Below, in pieces: positions 7,995-16,037 of a stretch of DNA of 52,492 bases (position 1 is the first letter of the stretch; every line of letters begins with the position of its first letter). This DNA is from an uncultured Acidobacteriota bacterium (GTDB taxonomy: Bacteria; Acidobacteriota; Blastocatellia; Pyrinomonadales; Pyrinomonadaceae), in contig CALMPJ010000161.1 in assembly GCA_937871585.1 (NCBI GenBank), positions 1 through 52,492 on the forward strand, in the 5' to 3' direction. Both the position numbers and the translations under genes were made by a program. Below the pieces are notes generated by a model that worked only from the letters and a program-made list of their open reading frames with translations, did no database searches and had not been told where the DNA came from.

Positions 7995-10424
7995 CTATTC
8001 GATGATCTTGGCCGCGATACTTTTGCCATCCAACGTCAGCAAATTCAACATATCCCGATCGAACGAAATGACAGGCTGACCATCAACAAGAGCCTCGACT
8101 TCGACAAACACGAGTACACCATTCGCTGTTTCTACGCCATCCGCGGCGACTAGCGAAACACGCGTCATTCCGCCTCGGTTCAAGATCGGCGGAACTGCTT
8201 GATCGAGCATCGATTCGCCGAATGCACTTCCAAAAGTGACGCTGCGAACTGCCAGCAGTTTCGCGTCATACCTGAATCCGACGAACGCCGAAGCAAAATT
8301 CGTGTTTCCGTCAACAATGACTGCGATCTTTGCACGCTCGCCTTTCTTCAAAGTCTCGGGAATCGTGCCAAAACTGATGCCCGCGACTGCCGCCGAGGTC
8401 GGCACTGACGAATCGCCGGTCATCGACGTTTCCTTAAGCGTCAGCGTCTTTGCCGACGAGTCGATGGTCTTCAAATTCGCAGTGATAACATTTTCCTTTG
8501 ACGCCTCGACGCCTCCATTGCCCGCAGGTGCAGAGGTATTCGGCACGTACGAGGGCTCGGTGCTCGTTACCTGTGCCGTCGTATCGTTCTCTTCCATACG
8601 CTTGGCGGCGGCAAGCATGTCTGCCTGCTCTTCTTCGAGAACGAGAGCTTCGAGAGTATTGGTCGTTGGAACAGCGAGACTGCCGGTGTCGCGTTCAGCC
8701 TCGTCCTCAGGCAGAATGGCCGGAGCACGGATCACACGCGGCGTCACAGCGATCACGATATCAACCTGACGGTTGTCCTTTGTCGGAGCCGTGAAAAGAC
8801 GGCCAAGGACCGGGATCAATCCCAAAAGCGGCAGGCCGGTGCGGCCGTTCGTTTCAACGCCCTGCGCTACACTTGCGAGAAGAAGCGTCTTATTGTTCTG
8901 CACACGAGCCGTCCCCTTGATCGTACGTTCTGTGAATGTCGGCGTCAGTGTCGAGGCACCTGCAACATCCTTCGACTCGATCTCCATCGCGACCTGAACG
9001 TCCTGATTTGGGAACACGAGCGGCTTGAACTTCAGCGTCAAACCGACCTGCTCGTAATTGATCACGTTCGAGACAACGCCATTACCTTGGTTCGTGTTGC
9101 CGCCTTGTCCGAGACCAACGAACTGCGCACTCTGAACCGGAACTCGCTGTCCGATCCGAGCCGAGGAATCTTCGCTATTGAACGCATGGATCTGCGTCGA
9201 CGCGATCAACTTCGTATTTGATTTCGACTGCAACGCTTTGATCGAGCTGATCGGCAATCCGAATGCGATCGCGGCAGAATCAAGGCCTTTGGTCAGCAAA
9301 CTCGTAATTGGCTGGGTAGGTCCCGAGCGAACGATCGGCACGCCGGCTCCGCCAAGATTTAGAAGCGAGCCGCCGTCGCCGCCGGTCCCGACCTGATTAC
9401 CAAACTGAAGGAGATCGCTCTTGTTCACCTCATAAATAGCAACGTCCATTACGACTTCGGCTCGATCCTTATCGAGCGATCGGATGAGTTGGCCGATCAG
9501 GCGAATGTTTTCGGCGGTGTCGCGGATCGTGACACTGTTTGTTGCATCGTCAGTCAAAACGATCGTTTGACTACGTCCCGGCTGCGCAGGGATCGCGGTC
9601 TGCACGACCTTTGCTACGTCTTTTGGTGCGGCGTTCGCTAAATAAAATGTTCGCAACACCAACTGTTGAAACTTCGTTCTTTGAGCCTGAGCGGCAACCA
9701 GAATCGTTCTCGGGCCGACCTTTTGGAAAAAAAGACCTTCCTGCATAAAGATGTAATCGAGAGCCCGAGCCGCGGTTACATTCTTGAGGTCGATATTCGT
9801 CTTTCGGCCTGCGGTACGGAACGATTCAGTGTCGAATAGAACATTGAGATCTAGATCACGGGCAAGTTCCTTGATGATGAACTGCAAATCAACGCCTGAC
9901 GGAAACGGAAGGTCGCGTAGCTTCTCGAGCTTTTGCGGCACCTGAACACCGACCGGAACGCTCAGATTGCCATACGCAGTCGGCACCAACTTCATCGAAG
10001 GACCTTTCGGAGCAACCGTTTTTGGCGTCGGATTGTTCTTTTCTTCCTGCAACCGAACCATCCGCTCCATTTCAGATTTCGCAAGCTCGTTGGTCGGGTC
10101 ATAGTTATATGCCTTTCGAAACGCTACATAGCCGCCCTCAAAATCACCTTCGCTCGCAGCCAAAGCTCCACGCTTCATATAAAGCTGCGAAGCATGAAAC
10201 ATCGCCCGCACTAGATGAAGCTTGTACTCAGGATTGTTCGGATTGTCGGCAACCGCCAGAGCGAACGCCTCAGCCGCCTTGTCCCATTCTTCAGCAGCCG
10301 AATGTTTCATTCCCTGCTTGAATTGCTTTTTGCCTTCGCCAAATGCCAGTACGGCGGTCGGCGACAGCATCGCGACGATCAGGAACATTCCGAGAAATAT
10401 GCGAATACGATTCTCAATTTTCAT
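7995..10424 (-). CDS. secretin (GspD/PilQ-type) with N-terminal TPR and C-terminal cohesin-like domain
   Basis: The 809-residue protein starts with a signal peptide (residues 1-27). TPR-like helices follow at about 35-125 (AEEWDKAAEAFALAVADNPN, GGYVAFRKAYNYDPTNELAK). A secretin/TonB short N-terminal domain lies at about 195-260 and an N1/NolW-type domain at about 265-330 (LRTFYLANAAPKDVAKVVQ). The secretin core runs to about 560, with the diagnostic GLPLLGLIPVLGRLF followed by VDIVIAVTPRVIRAP. The last 130 or so residues form a cohesin-like beta sandwich (FGTIPETLKKGERAKIAVIV, ASAFVGFRYDAKLLAV). Secretins form the outer-membrane gate of type II secretion or type IV pili. The TPR and cohesin parts suggest extra protein contacts on the periplasmic or outer side. 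It is first in the secretin-pseudopilin-pilM cluster. Confidence 0.88.
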   Translation of the reverse strand: MKIENRIRIFLGMFLIVAMLSPTAVLAFGEGKKQFKQGMKHSAAEEWDKAAEAFALAVADNPNNPEYKLHLVRAMFHASQLYMKRGALAASEGDFEGGYVAFRKAYNYDPTNELAKSEMERMVRLQEEKNNPTPKTVAPKGPSMKLVPTAYGNLSVPVGVQVPQKLEKLRDLPFPSGVDLQFIIKELARDLDLNVLFDTESFRTAGRKTNIDLKNVTAARALDYIFMQEGLFFQKVGPRTILVAAQAQRTKFQQLVLRTFYLANAAPKDVAKVVQTAIPAQPGRSQTIVLTDDATNSVTIRDTAENIRLIGQLIRSLDKDRAEVVMDVAIYEVNKSDLLQFGNQVGTGGDGGSLLNLGGAGVPIVRSGPTQPITSLLTKGLDSAAIAFGLPISSIKALQSKSNTKLIASTQIHAFNSEDSSARIGQRVPVQSAQFVGLGQGGNTNQGNGVVSNVINYEQVGLTLKFKPLVFPNQDVQVAMEIESKDVAGASTLTPTFTERTIKGTARVQNNKTLLLASVAQGVETNGRTGLPLLGLIPVLGRLFTAPTKDNRQVDIVIAVTPRVIRAPAILPEDEAERDTGSLAVPTTNTLEALVLEEEQADMLAAAKRMEENDTTAQVTSTEPSYVPNTSAPAGNGGVEASKENVITANLKTIDSSAKTLTLKETSMTGDSSVPTSAAVAGISFGTIPETLKKGERAKIAVIVDGNTNFASAFVGFRYDAKLLAVRSVTFGSAFGESMLDQAVPPILNRGGMTRVSLVAADGVETANGVLVFVEVEALVDGQPVISFDRDMLNLLTLDGKSIAAKIIE

Positions 10425-10601
10425 AGCTTTACGGAGCGAAATTGTATTGTGCTGAGCCCGAAACAGGCCGAATCACGTAACTTATTTAACGTGAAAGACG
10501 CGAAACGGTTGCGAAATCTTCGGCCTATTTCGAATAAACAAAACTCTACGACGATTTTCGACTGAAATCGGTCAAAAATCAACTAGAAAGCGTTGAAAAC
10601 A

Positions 10602-11087
10602 CTAGCGTTCGAGCCGTTCTTTGGCCCTGCCAATGAATATGTTGATCATCTCTGTCACACGCTTTGTCATCTCGTTGCTGATCAACGACTCGCCCGCCAT
10701 TCCCGCGAGAATATGCAGCTCGCGAGCGGACTTTCGTCGCATTTCTACGACCTGCGAAAATTGCACAAGCGTGATATTCTTGGCTTTTTCGAAGAAATCA
10801 GCACTATAACGTAAGAGATTCTCCGCTTCGTTTCGCAGCGGAGACCATTCAACGCGATCCTCAGAATCTTCAGCCTTTTCAAGCGCGAATTTCTGTAAGA
10901 TCTTCCCAACGACCGGAATGTCCGTCTGAACTTTCCAATGTGCAATGCCCTTTGCATCGATATGAACCTGTTCAACGCCCGGCATTAATTGCCCAAAGTT
11001 TGTTATGTCCGAGAAAAATTCACGCACGGCATCAATGCCTGCGTGCAACTCAATTTGATCACTAAATCCAGCCCTTATCGTAAACAT
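10602..11087 (-). CDS. SRPBCC/START-like ligand-binding protein
   Basis: From ATG 11087 the protein has about 161 residues. It opens with FTIRAGFSDQIELHAGIDAV, then REFFSDITNFGQLMPGVEQV, followed by antiparallel strands (AHWKVQTDIPVVGKIL, RVEWSPLRNEAENLLRYSAD) and a long C-terminal helix. This is the layout of the SRPBCC (polyketide cyclase/START) fold, which binds small hydrophobic ligands or lipids. The ligand is unknown. The longer frame starts at 11144 inside a repeat array and is not used. Only 3 nt lie between the ATG and the left edge of the 9-bp repeat array, so the gene has lost whatever native upstream DNA it had. It was probably once directly downstream of the M14 peptidase gene. 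Confidence 0.65.
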   Translation of the reverse strand: MFTIRAGFSDQIELHAGIDAVREFFSDITNFGQLMPGVEQVHIDAKGIAHWKVQTDIPVVGKILQKFALEKAEDSEDRVEWSPLRNEAENLLRYSADFFEKAKNITLVQFSQVVEMRRKSARELHILAGMAGESLISNEMTKRVTEMINIFIGRAKERLER

Positions 11088-11090
11088 AAT

Positions 11091-11135
11091 AGTAAGTCTA
11101 GAAAGTCGTGGAAGTCCGGAAAGTCTAGGAAGTCC
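11091..11135. repeat. left array of 9-bp repeats (inverted relative to 11536-11598)
   Basis: There are about five 9-nt units of the form GAAGTCYRG (AAAGTCGTG, GAAGTCCGG, AAAGTCTAG, GAAGTCCAC). The array is the inverted complement of the array at 11536-11598. A stretch of about 26 nt (11110-11135) matches the reverse complement of the right array with one mismatch. Together they bracket the four-helix-bundle gene. Confidence 0.85.
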
Positions 11136-11155
11136 ACATATCAAAGATTGAGGGA

Positions 11156-11524
11156 CTATTTATCGAGCCTCAAATGAGAAACTAATGAAAATACCATTCG
11201 CCCTATCTCGTCAAGCATCTCATAAATTCGGTCAAAATCCTCTTGACACACATATTCAAGATCGAGGGCCAAATACAAATGTGATTTCGTTTCCGCGACA
11301 GAACCAAGCGAGATATTCAGAAAATGAGCGAAATCCTTATCGGTGCGTCGGCCTTGTCCTTCCGCGATATTTGCCATTACCGAGATCGATGACCGTCGTA
11401 TTTGTCGTCGAAAGTCGTAATCCTTATCAAAGGGCCCGTTACCAGAAACCTGATACACTACTTTCGCCAACACGCGTGACTTTTGCCATGCAACAATATC
11501 CTCAAATCTCTTGAACGTCGCCAT
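11156..11524 (-). CDS. four-helix-bundle protein (S23 / 23S rRNA intervening-sequence family)
   Basis: From ATG 11524 (GAGGG 6 nt upstream; the longer frame begins with TTG) the protein has about 122 residues. Signature phrases are FEDIVAWQKSR, YDFRRQIRRSSISVMANIAE, then GQGRRTDKDFAHFLNISLGS and VAETKSHLYLALDLEYVCQE. These match the four-helix-bundle family (TIGR02436) related to 23S rRNA intervening-sequence proteins and to the diversity-generating-retroelement accessory protein Avd. The family forms pentameric barrels and binds nucleic acid; its cellular role is uncertain. It lies alone between inverted arrays of 9-bp repeats, exactly in the junction between the M14 peptidase and SRPBCC genes, like an inserted cassette. 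Confidence 0.85.
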   Translation of the reverse strand: MATFKRFEDIVAWQKSRVLAKVVYQVSGNGPFDKDYDFRRQIRRSSISVMANIAEGQGRRTDKDFAHFLNISLGSVAETKSHLYLALDLEYVCQEDFDRIYEMLDEIGRMVFSLVSHLRLDK

Positions 11525-11535
11525 ATTCAACCCTC

Positions 11536-11598
11536 AGCTTCCAGGACTTCCTAGACTTCCCGGACTTCCCAGACTTTCCAGACTCCCCTGACTGTCCT
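11536..11598. repeat. right array of 9-bp repeats
   Basis: There are about seven 9-nt units based on GACTTCCNN (GACTTCCTA, GACTTCCCG, GACTTCCCA, GACTTTCCA, GACTCCCCT, GACTGTCCT). The right end overlaps the TAG stop codon of the M14 peptidase gene (11599-11597). It is the inverted partner of the array at 11091-11135. Confidence 0.85.
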
Positions 11599-14407
11599 AA
11601 AAAATACCGTTGAACGCAATTGCGTTAAAAAACTGCCTAGTCGTCGAACGCGTCATTCCGCGGTAAAACGGGTCTTCTGCGAAGAGTACGACGTGACCAG
11701 CTCCGTGCGATTCATCGATGATGTACGACGTGCCCTTCAGCAAACGTTCAGTATTACCTTCCCAAACAAATCCTGAGATGTTCAACGGTTTTCGGGGGTT
11801 GGCGTCAAATACGACGGCATTAGTCCCTTCTTTTGAATATCGGAAGAAATAGCCAGTCTGTATCAAGACGGGAATTTCGTTTTGGGCAACACCGTAATTT
11901 ATGTACGAAGTTCGATCAACAGTTGCTCTAAACATCGCTCCGGCAAGCGGCTCAGGGACGTTGTTGTTATTTGCCGAAGGCGACATTATCGGCGGTAGTT
12001 CGGCGCCGACCTCAGGCGTTCGGTCATCCATAACGGGCGTTGGCGACACAATTGGCGTTGGAGACGGCGAAGCCGCAGGCTTTTCGGCTGGAACCTTTCC
12101 TTTTTCCTCATCATCGACGCTTCCAACCATTTTCGACGAGGTCAGTGCAACGTCTTTCATTGTTCCGAAGACGGACGCACCACTAATAGTAACGACAGTT
12201 CCGCCATTCGACGCGAATTCTTTCAAAGCTGCAACGCCGCCGGCACCAAACGACGCCATGTAACGACCCGGCGAACCTTCGGGTAAGATGACTACGTTGT
12301 AGTCATTCAAACCGCCGCCGCGTATATTTGCTATCGTCATCGGCGTGAATTTGATGCCGTATTTGTCGAACGTCCACCAGATCGCACCGTATGATTCCTG
12401 CGTAACTCCCTCGTCTGCAGCAATTGCGATACGCGGGGCACGAAGCGAATTGACGTATTCGCCGCCGACGCTAGTATCGCCTTCTTCCGAATAGCCAGAA
12501 TTCACGGCCGTCACCTTTACGCCCATTTCACGCGAATACTCGGCAACAACATCGTGAATCGAAGTAGGATTTCGCGAGACGCGAATGACGAAAGTTCCCG
12601 CTGGCCAATTGCGTCCGCCTGCATTCAATTGACGATTTGCGACTGCGACCTTATAGCCGTTCTGTAGCAATCTGATCACCATCGCGGAAGTCGTATCTGT
12701 TTCGTATGGAATGACGTAGGCTATCGATGCACGGCTCGTAACATTGCCGCGTCGTGCCGACGCGAGATACTCGGCATCGACCATTGTGCCGGCGACGTTC
12801 GTATTCTCTTCTGTCCACCAGGCATTCACACCAAATCCGAGCGGCAGTGACCATGCGGTGATGTCGTAGAAACCGTACTGCTCCTTTGGCTGACCTTTGC
12901 CCCGCATTTGATTGCGGCGAAAACGCGCCATGTTGTCTTCGACAAACGCCTTATCCTGCGGCGTGTCCTGTTCGAGAATTGCCTTGATAAAAATGCGCTG
13001 CGGCTGATCGAGATCAACGATGTACGAACCTGCCGGAAACGTTTTCGTCGACGCCGGCGCATTCTTTTCGGTGAGGTAGCTGTGCGCTGTACTCGAGGTA
13101 AACGGCTGCGAAGCGACCTTAACCTCAATGTTCGAAAGACGGAGTATCTCGACAAGGTCAGCGGCTTTGACACGATCATTTGTCGGATCGATCACGACAC
13201 GTTTCAACTTCGAACGGGCGTGGTCAGCCATTCCTTTGGCACGAAAATCGTAGAAATCTTTGATACGTTCGACCTTGTTTTTCGCGGTCGTTTCAAGCGT
13301 CGTCATTGAAGCTACGTAGTGTTTCGCGATCGATGAACGAAACGTAACGATGGTGCCGTCTTCGCGAGTGTAGTTCAGGCCTTTCGGGCCGCCGCCGTCG
13401 GTTTCGTAGGTCATTCCAGTGGCACCCATCAGCGAAGGATACATATCCCAATATCCGGGATAGAACGCGTCGAAAATGTCGCGAACATAATAGTCCCAAT
13501 TCCGTGAATCAAATGCCCGGCCATTCGCTCGACCATAGACATCGAGCCATTTGTTGTACTGCGGCTGCGGCAAGTTCGGATTGATCGGCAATGCCACCGG
13601 CGGGAAAAAGTATTGTTCAGGCTGACCGTGATGATCGACCGCGACCTGAGCGTTCCATTCGGAATACGCTTTCTGCATGTTCCGAGATTCTTTTTGCGAG
13701 AACGTCAGCGTGTCGCGATTGAGGTTAAAACGATAGTGCGAAACGCGTCCCCAAATAGCCCAAGGCTCTCGTTTCTCAATGGCATTGCGATCAGGCGAAC
13801 CGATCGCCACCGAGTTGTACCAAGTAGCAAATCGCTCGTGTCCGTCAGGATTTTCGCCTGTCAAAACGAGTACGACAGTGTTCTTCAAAATGTCGAGCGT
13901 AGCCGGTTCATTCGACGCTGCAAGTTGATAAATGACCTGCATGAACGCTTCGAACGATGCTGATTCGTTGCCGTGAATTGTGTACGCCATCCACGCTATC
14001 GCCGGATTTGACTGAGCTATCGTATTGGCATCGCTCGCCGATGTCTTTCGCGGATCGATCAGCCGCGCGTTCTGTGTTTTGATCTCATCAAGCCGAGCGA
14101 TGTTCTCAGGCGACGAGATCGCGACCAGATGCTGCATTCGATGTTCGTTCGTCGTGCCGATGTCGAATATCTTCACGCGATCAGGAGCCGCATTCGCTAT
14201 CGCACCGATGACTTGCTCCATTTGCGCGTAAGTCGTGTGATGAGAGCCAACATCGAACCTCAATATCGATTGTGGCCGAGGCACGCGTTCGTTGTACGGT
14301 CCACGGTCGTAAAACTCGAATTTTGGCTCGGTCTGTGCAATTGCAGCAAGTGCAGAAAATATTAACAAAGCGACAACAAGCGCCCGGCGAAGAGTGTTTT
14401 TCGTCAT
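11597..14407 (-). CDS. secreted M14-family zinc carboxypeptidase-like protein
   Basis: The start ATG is 14407 (AAGGA six nt upstream). The longer frame to 14494 overlaps the divergent small gene and lacks signal character. A signal peptide (MTKNTLRRALVVALLIFSAL, then AAIAQ) precedes an M14 catalytic domain. The zinc motif is in YTIHGNESASFEA (HxxE), the third zinc ligand is probably in VDHHGQ, and the catalytic Glu is in GMTYETDGGG. The second half (from about residue 480) has GAT/ThuA-like beta-alpha units (RIAIAADEGVTQESYGAIWW, YNVVILPEGSPGRY) and a Pro/Ser-rich linker (PAASPSPTPIVSPTPVM). The protein would act outside the cytoplasm on peptides. Its stop codon touches the four-helix cassette repeat. 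Confidence 0.85.
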   Translation of the reverse strand: MTKNTLRRALVVALLIFSALAAIAQTEPKFEFYDRGPYNERVPRPQSILRFDVGSHHTTYAQMEQVIGAIANAAPDRVKIFDIGTTNEHRMQHLVAISSPENIARLDEIKTQNARLIDPRKTSASDANTIAQSNPAIAWMAYTIHGNESASFEAFMQVIYQLAASNEPATLDILKNTVVLVLTGENPDGHERFATWYNSVAIGSPDRNAIEKREPWAIWGRVSHYRFNLNRDTLTFSQKESRNMQKAYSEWNAQVAVDHHGQPEQYFFPPVALPINPNLPQPQYNKWLDVYGRANGRAFDSRNWDYYVRDIFDAFYPGYWDMYPSLMGATGMTYETDGGGPKGLNYTREDGTIVTFRSSIAKHYVASMTTLETTAKNKVERIKDFYDFRAKGMADHARSKLKRVVIDPTNDRVKAADLVEILRLSNIEVKVASQPFTSSTAHSYLTEKNAPASTKTFPAGSYIVDLDQPQRIFIKAILEQDTPQDKAFVEDNMARFRRNQMRGKGQPKEQYGFYDITAWSLPLGFGVNAWWTEENTNVAGTMVDAEYLASARRGNVTSRASIAYVIPYETDTTSAMVIRLLQNGYKVAVANRQLNAGGRNWPAGTFVIRVSRNPTSIHDVVAEYSREMGVKVTAVNSGYSEEGDTSVGGEYVNSLRAPRIAIAADEGVTQESYGAIWWTFDKYGIKFTPMTIANIRGGGLNDYNVVILPEGSPGRYMASFGAGGVAALKEFASNGGTVVTISGASVFGTMKDVALTSSKMVGSVDDEEKGKVPAEKPAASPSPTPIVSPTPVMDDRTPEVGAELPPIMSPSANNNNVPEPLAGAMFRATVDRTSYINYGVAQNEIPVLIQTGYFFRYSKEGTNAVVFDANPRKPLNISGFVWEGNTERLLKGTSYIIDESHGAGHVVLFAEDPFYRGMTRSTTRQFFNAIAFNGIF

Positions 14408-14464
14408 CATCGATCCTTTGGTTTGATAAGATTGGACGTAATAGTTACGTGAGGAGTATAGCAA

Positions 14465-14662
14465 ATGATTCAGCATCCACGCACAACCTGTCAAAAATGC
14501 GGCTCACGAGACTACAAGGACGCGCTCGACCTCACTTACGACGAACGCATGGCCGCCGAAGCTGTCACAATGCTAAGAATGTACGGCGACCCTAAACGCC
14601 ACAAGCATTATGTCTGCATGAACTGCTTTCACATTGAACAGGACGATAATATGCTCGCTTGA
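14465..14662 (+). CDS. small zinc-ribbon protein of unknown function
   Basis: The 65-residue protein has two CxxC knuckles (CQKCGSRDY near residue 9 and CMNCFHIEQ near residue 51). They are separated by a helix (YDERMAAEAVTMLRMYGD), consistent with one structural zinc site. GAGGAG lies 9 nt before the ATG. It is divergent from the M14 peptidase gene (57-nt gap) and precedes recA on the same strand by about 210 nt. Nothing in the sequence assigns a function. Confidence 0.7.
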   Translation: MIQHPRTTCQKCGSRDYKDALDLTYDERMAAEAVTMLRMYGDPKRHKHYVCMNCFHIEQDDNMLA

Positions 14663-14873
14663 TGATAGTTCGATTTCGCCAAGTTGAGTTTTAACAAAAG
14701 TTCAAATAAACTTCCCTCACGTTTAGAGAAAAGAATTAAGTCCCCAAACTCGCCTGTTTTATTTTTTGCGAAAATTGGGGATTGTTTGTATTGCAATTGC
14801 GTTTCATAGGTGATACTGTGTTACCTGTGCAACGTGATGTTTCACAAATATTTACACACATGGAGACAAAATT

Positions 14874-15884
14874 ATGAGCATGGACAAGAGCAAGGCGATC
14901 GAATCGGCTCTGCTGCAGATCGAGAAAAAGTTTGGAAAGGGAGCCATCATGCGACTCGGCGAACGGCCTCACGAAGATGCTGGAGCCATTTCGACCAATT
15001 GCTTGAGTCTAGATGCCGCGATTGGCGTCGGAGGATTTCCAAGGGGCCGTATTGTAGAGGTCTACGGTCCGGAGAGTTCGGGTAAAACGACGCTTGCGTT
15101 GCAAGTCGTCGCCTCGGCACAGAAAATGGGCGGCGTTTGCGCGTACATCGATGCCGAGCACGCGATGGACCCTGAATACGCCGGTAAATTAGGCGTAAAC
15201 ATTGACGATATGCTCATCTCGCAGCCGGATTCCGGCGAACAGGCGCTTGAGATCGCGGAGACTTTGGTTCGCTCGAACAGCGTCGATGTGATCGTGATCG
15301 ATTCGGTCGCGGCTTTAGTTCCGCGTGCGGAACTCGACGGCGAAATGGGCGATTCCCTTCCCGGTTTACAGGCACGTCTGATGTCGCAGGCCTTGCGTAA
15401 GATCACGGCTATCGTCGCGAATTCGCACGTTTGCTTTATCTTTATCAATCAGCTTCGCGAAAAGATCGGCGTATTCTTTGGTTCGCCTGAAACGACGACG
15501 GGCGGCAAGGCTTTGAAATTCTACGCCAGCGTTCGCCTCGATATTCGTCGCATCGGTGCCATCAAAGAGGGCGACAAGGTCGTTGGAAACCGCACACGCG
15601 TCAAGGTCGTCAAAAACAAATGCGCACCGCCGTTCCGCGAGTCCGAATTCGATATAATGTACGGCGAAGGCATCTCGCGCGAAGGCGATCTGCTCGACCT
15701 TGCCGTCAATCACAACATCGTCGAGAAGGCCGGAGCGTGGTTCTCATATAAAGGCGAACGATTAGGCCAAGGCCGCGACAACGTCAAGAATATGCTCAAA
15801 GCCAACGAAGACCTCCTCGAACGTATCGAGACTGACGTGAAAGAAGTGTTGGGATTCGTTAAAGTTGCTTCAGCAGAAGCGTGA
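14874..15884 (+). CDS. recA: RecA recombinase
   Basis: The 336-residue protein has all the RecA hallmarks. Walker A is GPESSGKT at residues 65-72. DNA-binding and ATPase parts follow in [35 protein letters not shown] and [20 protein letters not shown], with [19 protein letters not shown] after them. It forms filaments on single-stranded DNA, drives strand exchange and stimulates LexA self-cleavage. GGAG lies 8 nt before the ATG. The acidic C-terminal tail is short. No SOS box of the E. coli or Bacillus type could be recognised in the 210 nt upstream. An intrinsic terminator follows at 15911-15946, so recA is probably monocistronic. Confidence 0.98.
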   Translation: MSMDKSKAIESALLQIEKKFGKGAIMRLGERPHEDAGAISTNCLSLDAAIGVGGFPRGRIVEVYGPESSGKTTLALQVVASAQKMGGVCAYIDAEHAMDPEYAGKLGVNIDDMLISQPDSGEQALEIAETLVRSNSVDVIVIDSVAALVPRAELDGEMGDSLPGLQARLMSQALRKITAIVANSHVCFIFINQLREKIGVFFGSPETTTGGKALKFYASVRLDIRRIGAIKEGDKVVGNRTRVKVVKNKCAPPFRESEFDIMYGEGISREGDLLDLAVNHNIVEKAGAWFSYKGERLGQGRDNVKNMLKANEDLLERIETDVKEVLGFVKVASAEA

Positions 15885-15910
15885 AGACTAATTTGTGATC
15901 GGGAAAAACG

Positions 15911-15946
15911 AAAAAGGGAGGCGTTTGAACTAACGCCTTCCTTTTC
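15911..15946 (+). terminator. Rho-independent terminator after recA
   Basis: The stem GGGAGGCGTT / AACGCCTTCC (one mismatch) is flanked by AAAA on the left and TTTT on the right, so it could work in both directions. It lies 27 nt after the recA stop. Confidence 0.85.
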
Positions 15947-15968
15947 GACTTTACGCTCACGTAAATTA

Positions 15969-15995
15969 TTGACTGTAAATGACCTCTGATATATG
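15969..15995 (+). promoter_or_regulatory. weak candidate sigma-70 promoter for the delta-60/FG-GAP gene
   Basis: TTGACT (15969-15974) and TATATG (15990-15995) are 15 nt apart, upstream of the ATG at 16038. The -35 is good but the spacing is shorter than the usual 17. Confidence 0.35.
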
Positions 15996-16037
15996 CTTTT
16001 AGCGAAAAAGTCATTTATTGGTTTGGAGGATACTATA

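Noticed and set aside
11091..11598. CRISPR or insertion-sequence identity of the 9-bp repeat cassette
   Set aside because: The units are too short and directly adjacent, there are no spacers, and the enclosed gene is not a transposase.
14663..14873. SOS box upstream of recA
   Set aside because: No good match to the E. coli CTGT-N8-ACAG or Bacillus GAAC-N4-GTTC operators was seen; a phylum-specific LexA site cannot be excluded by eye.
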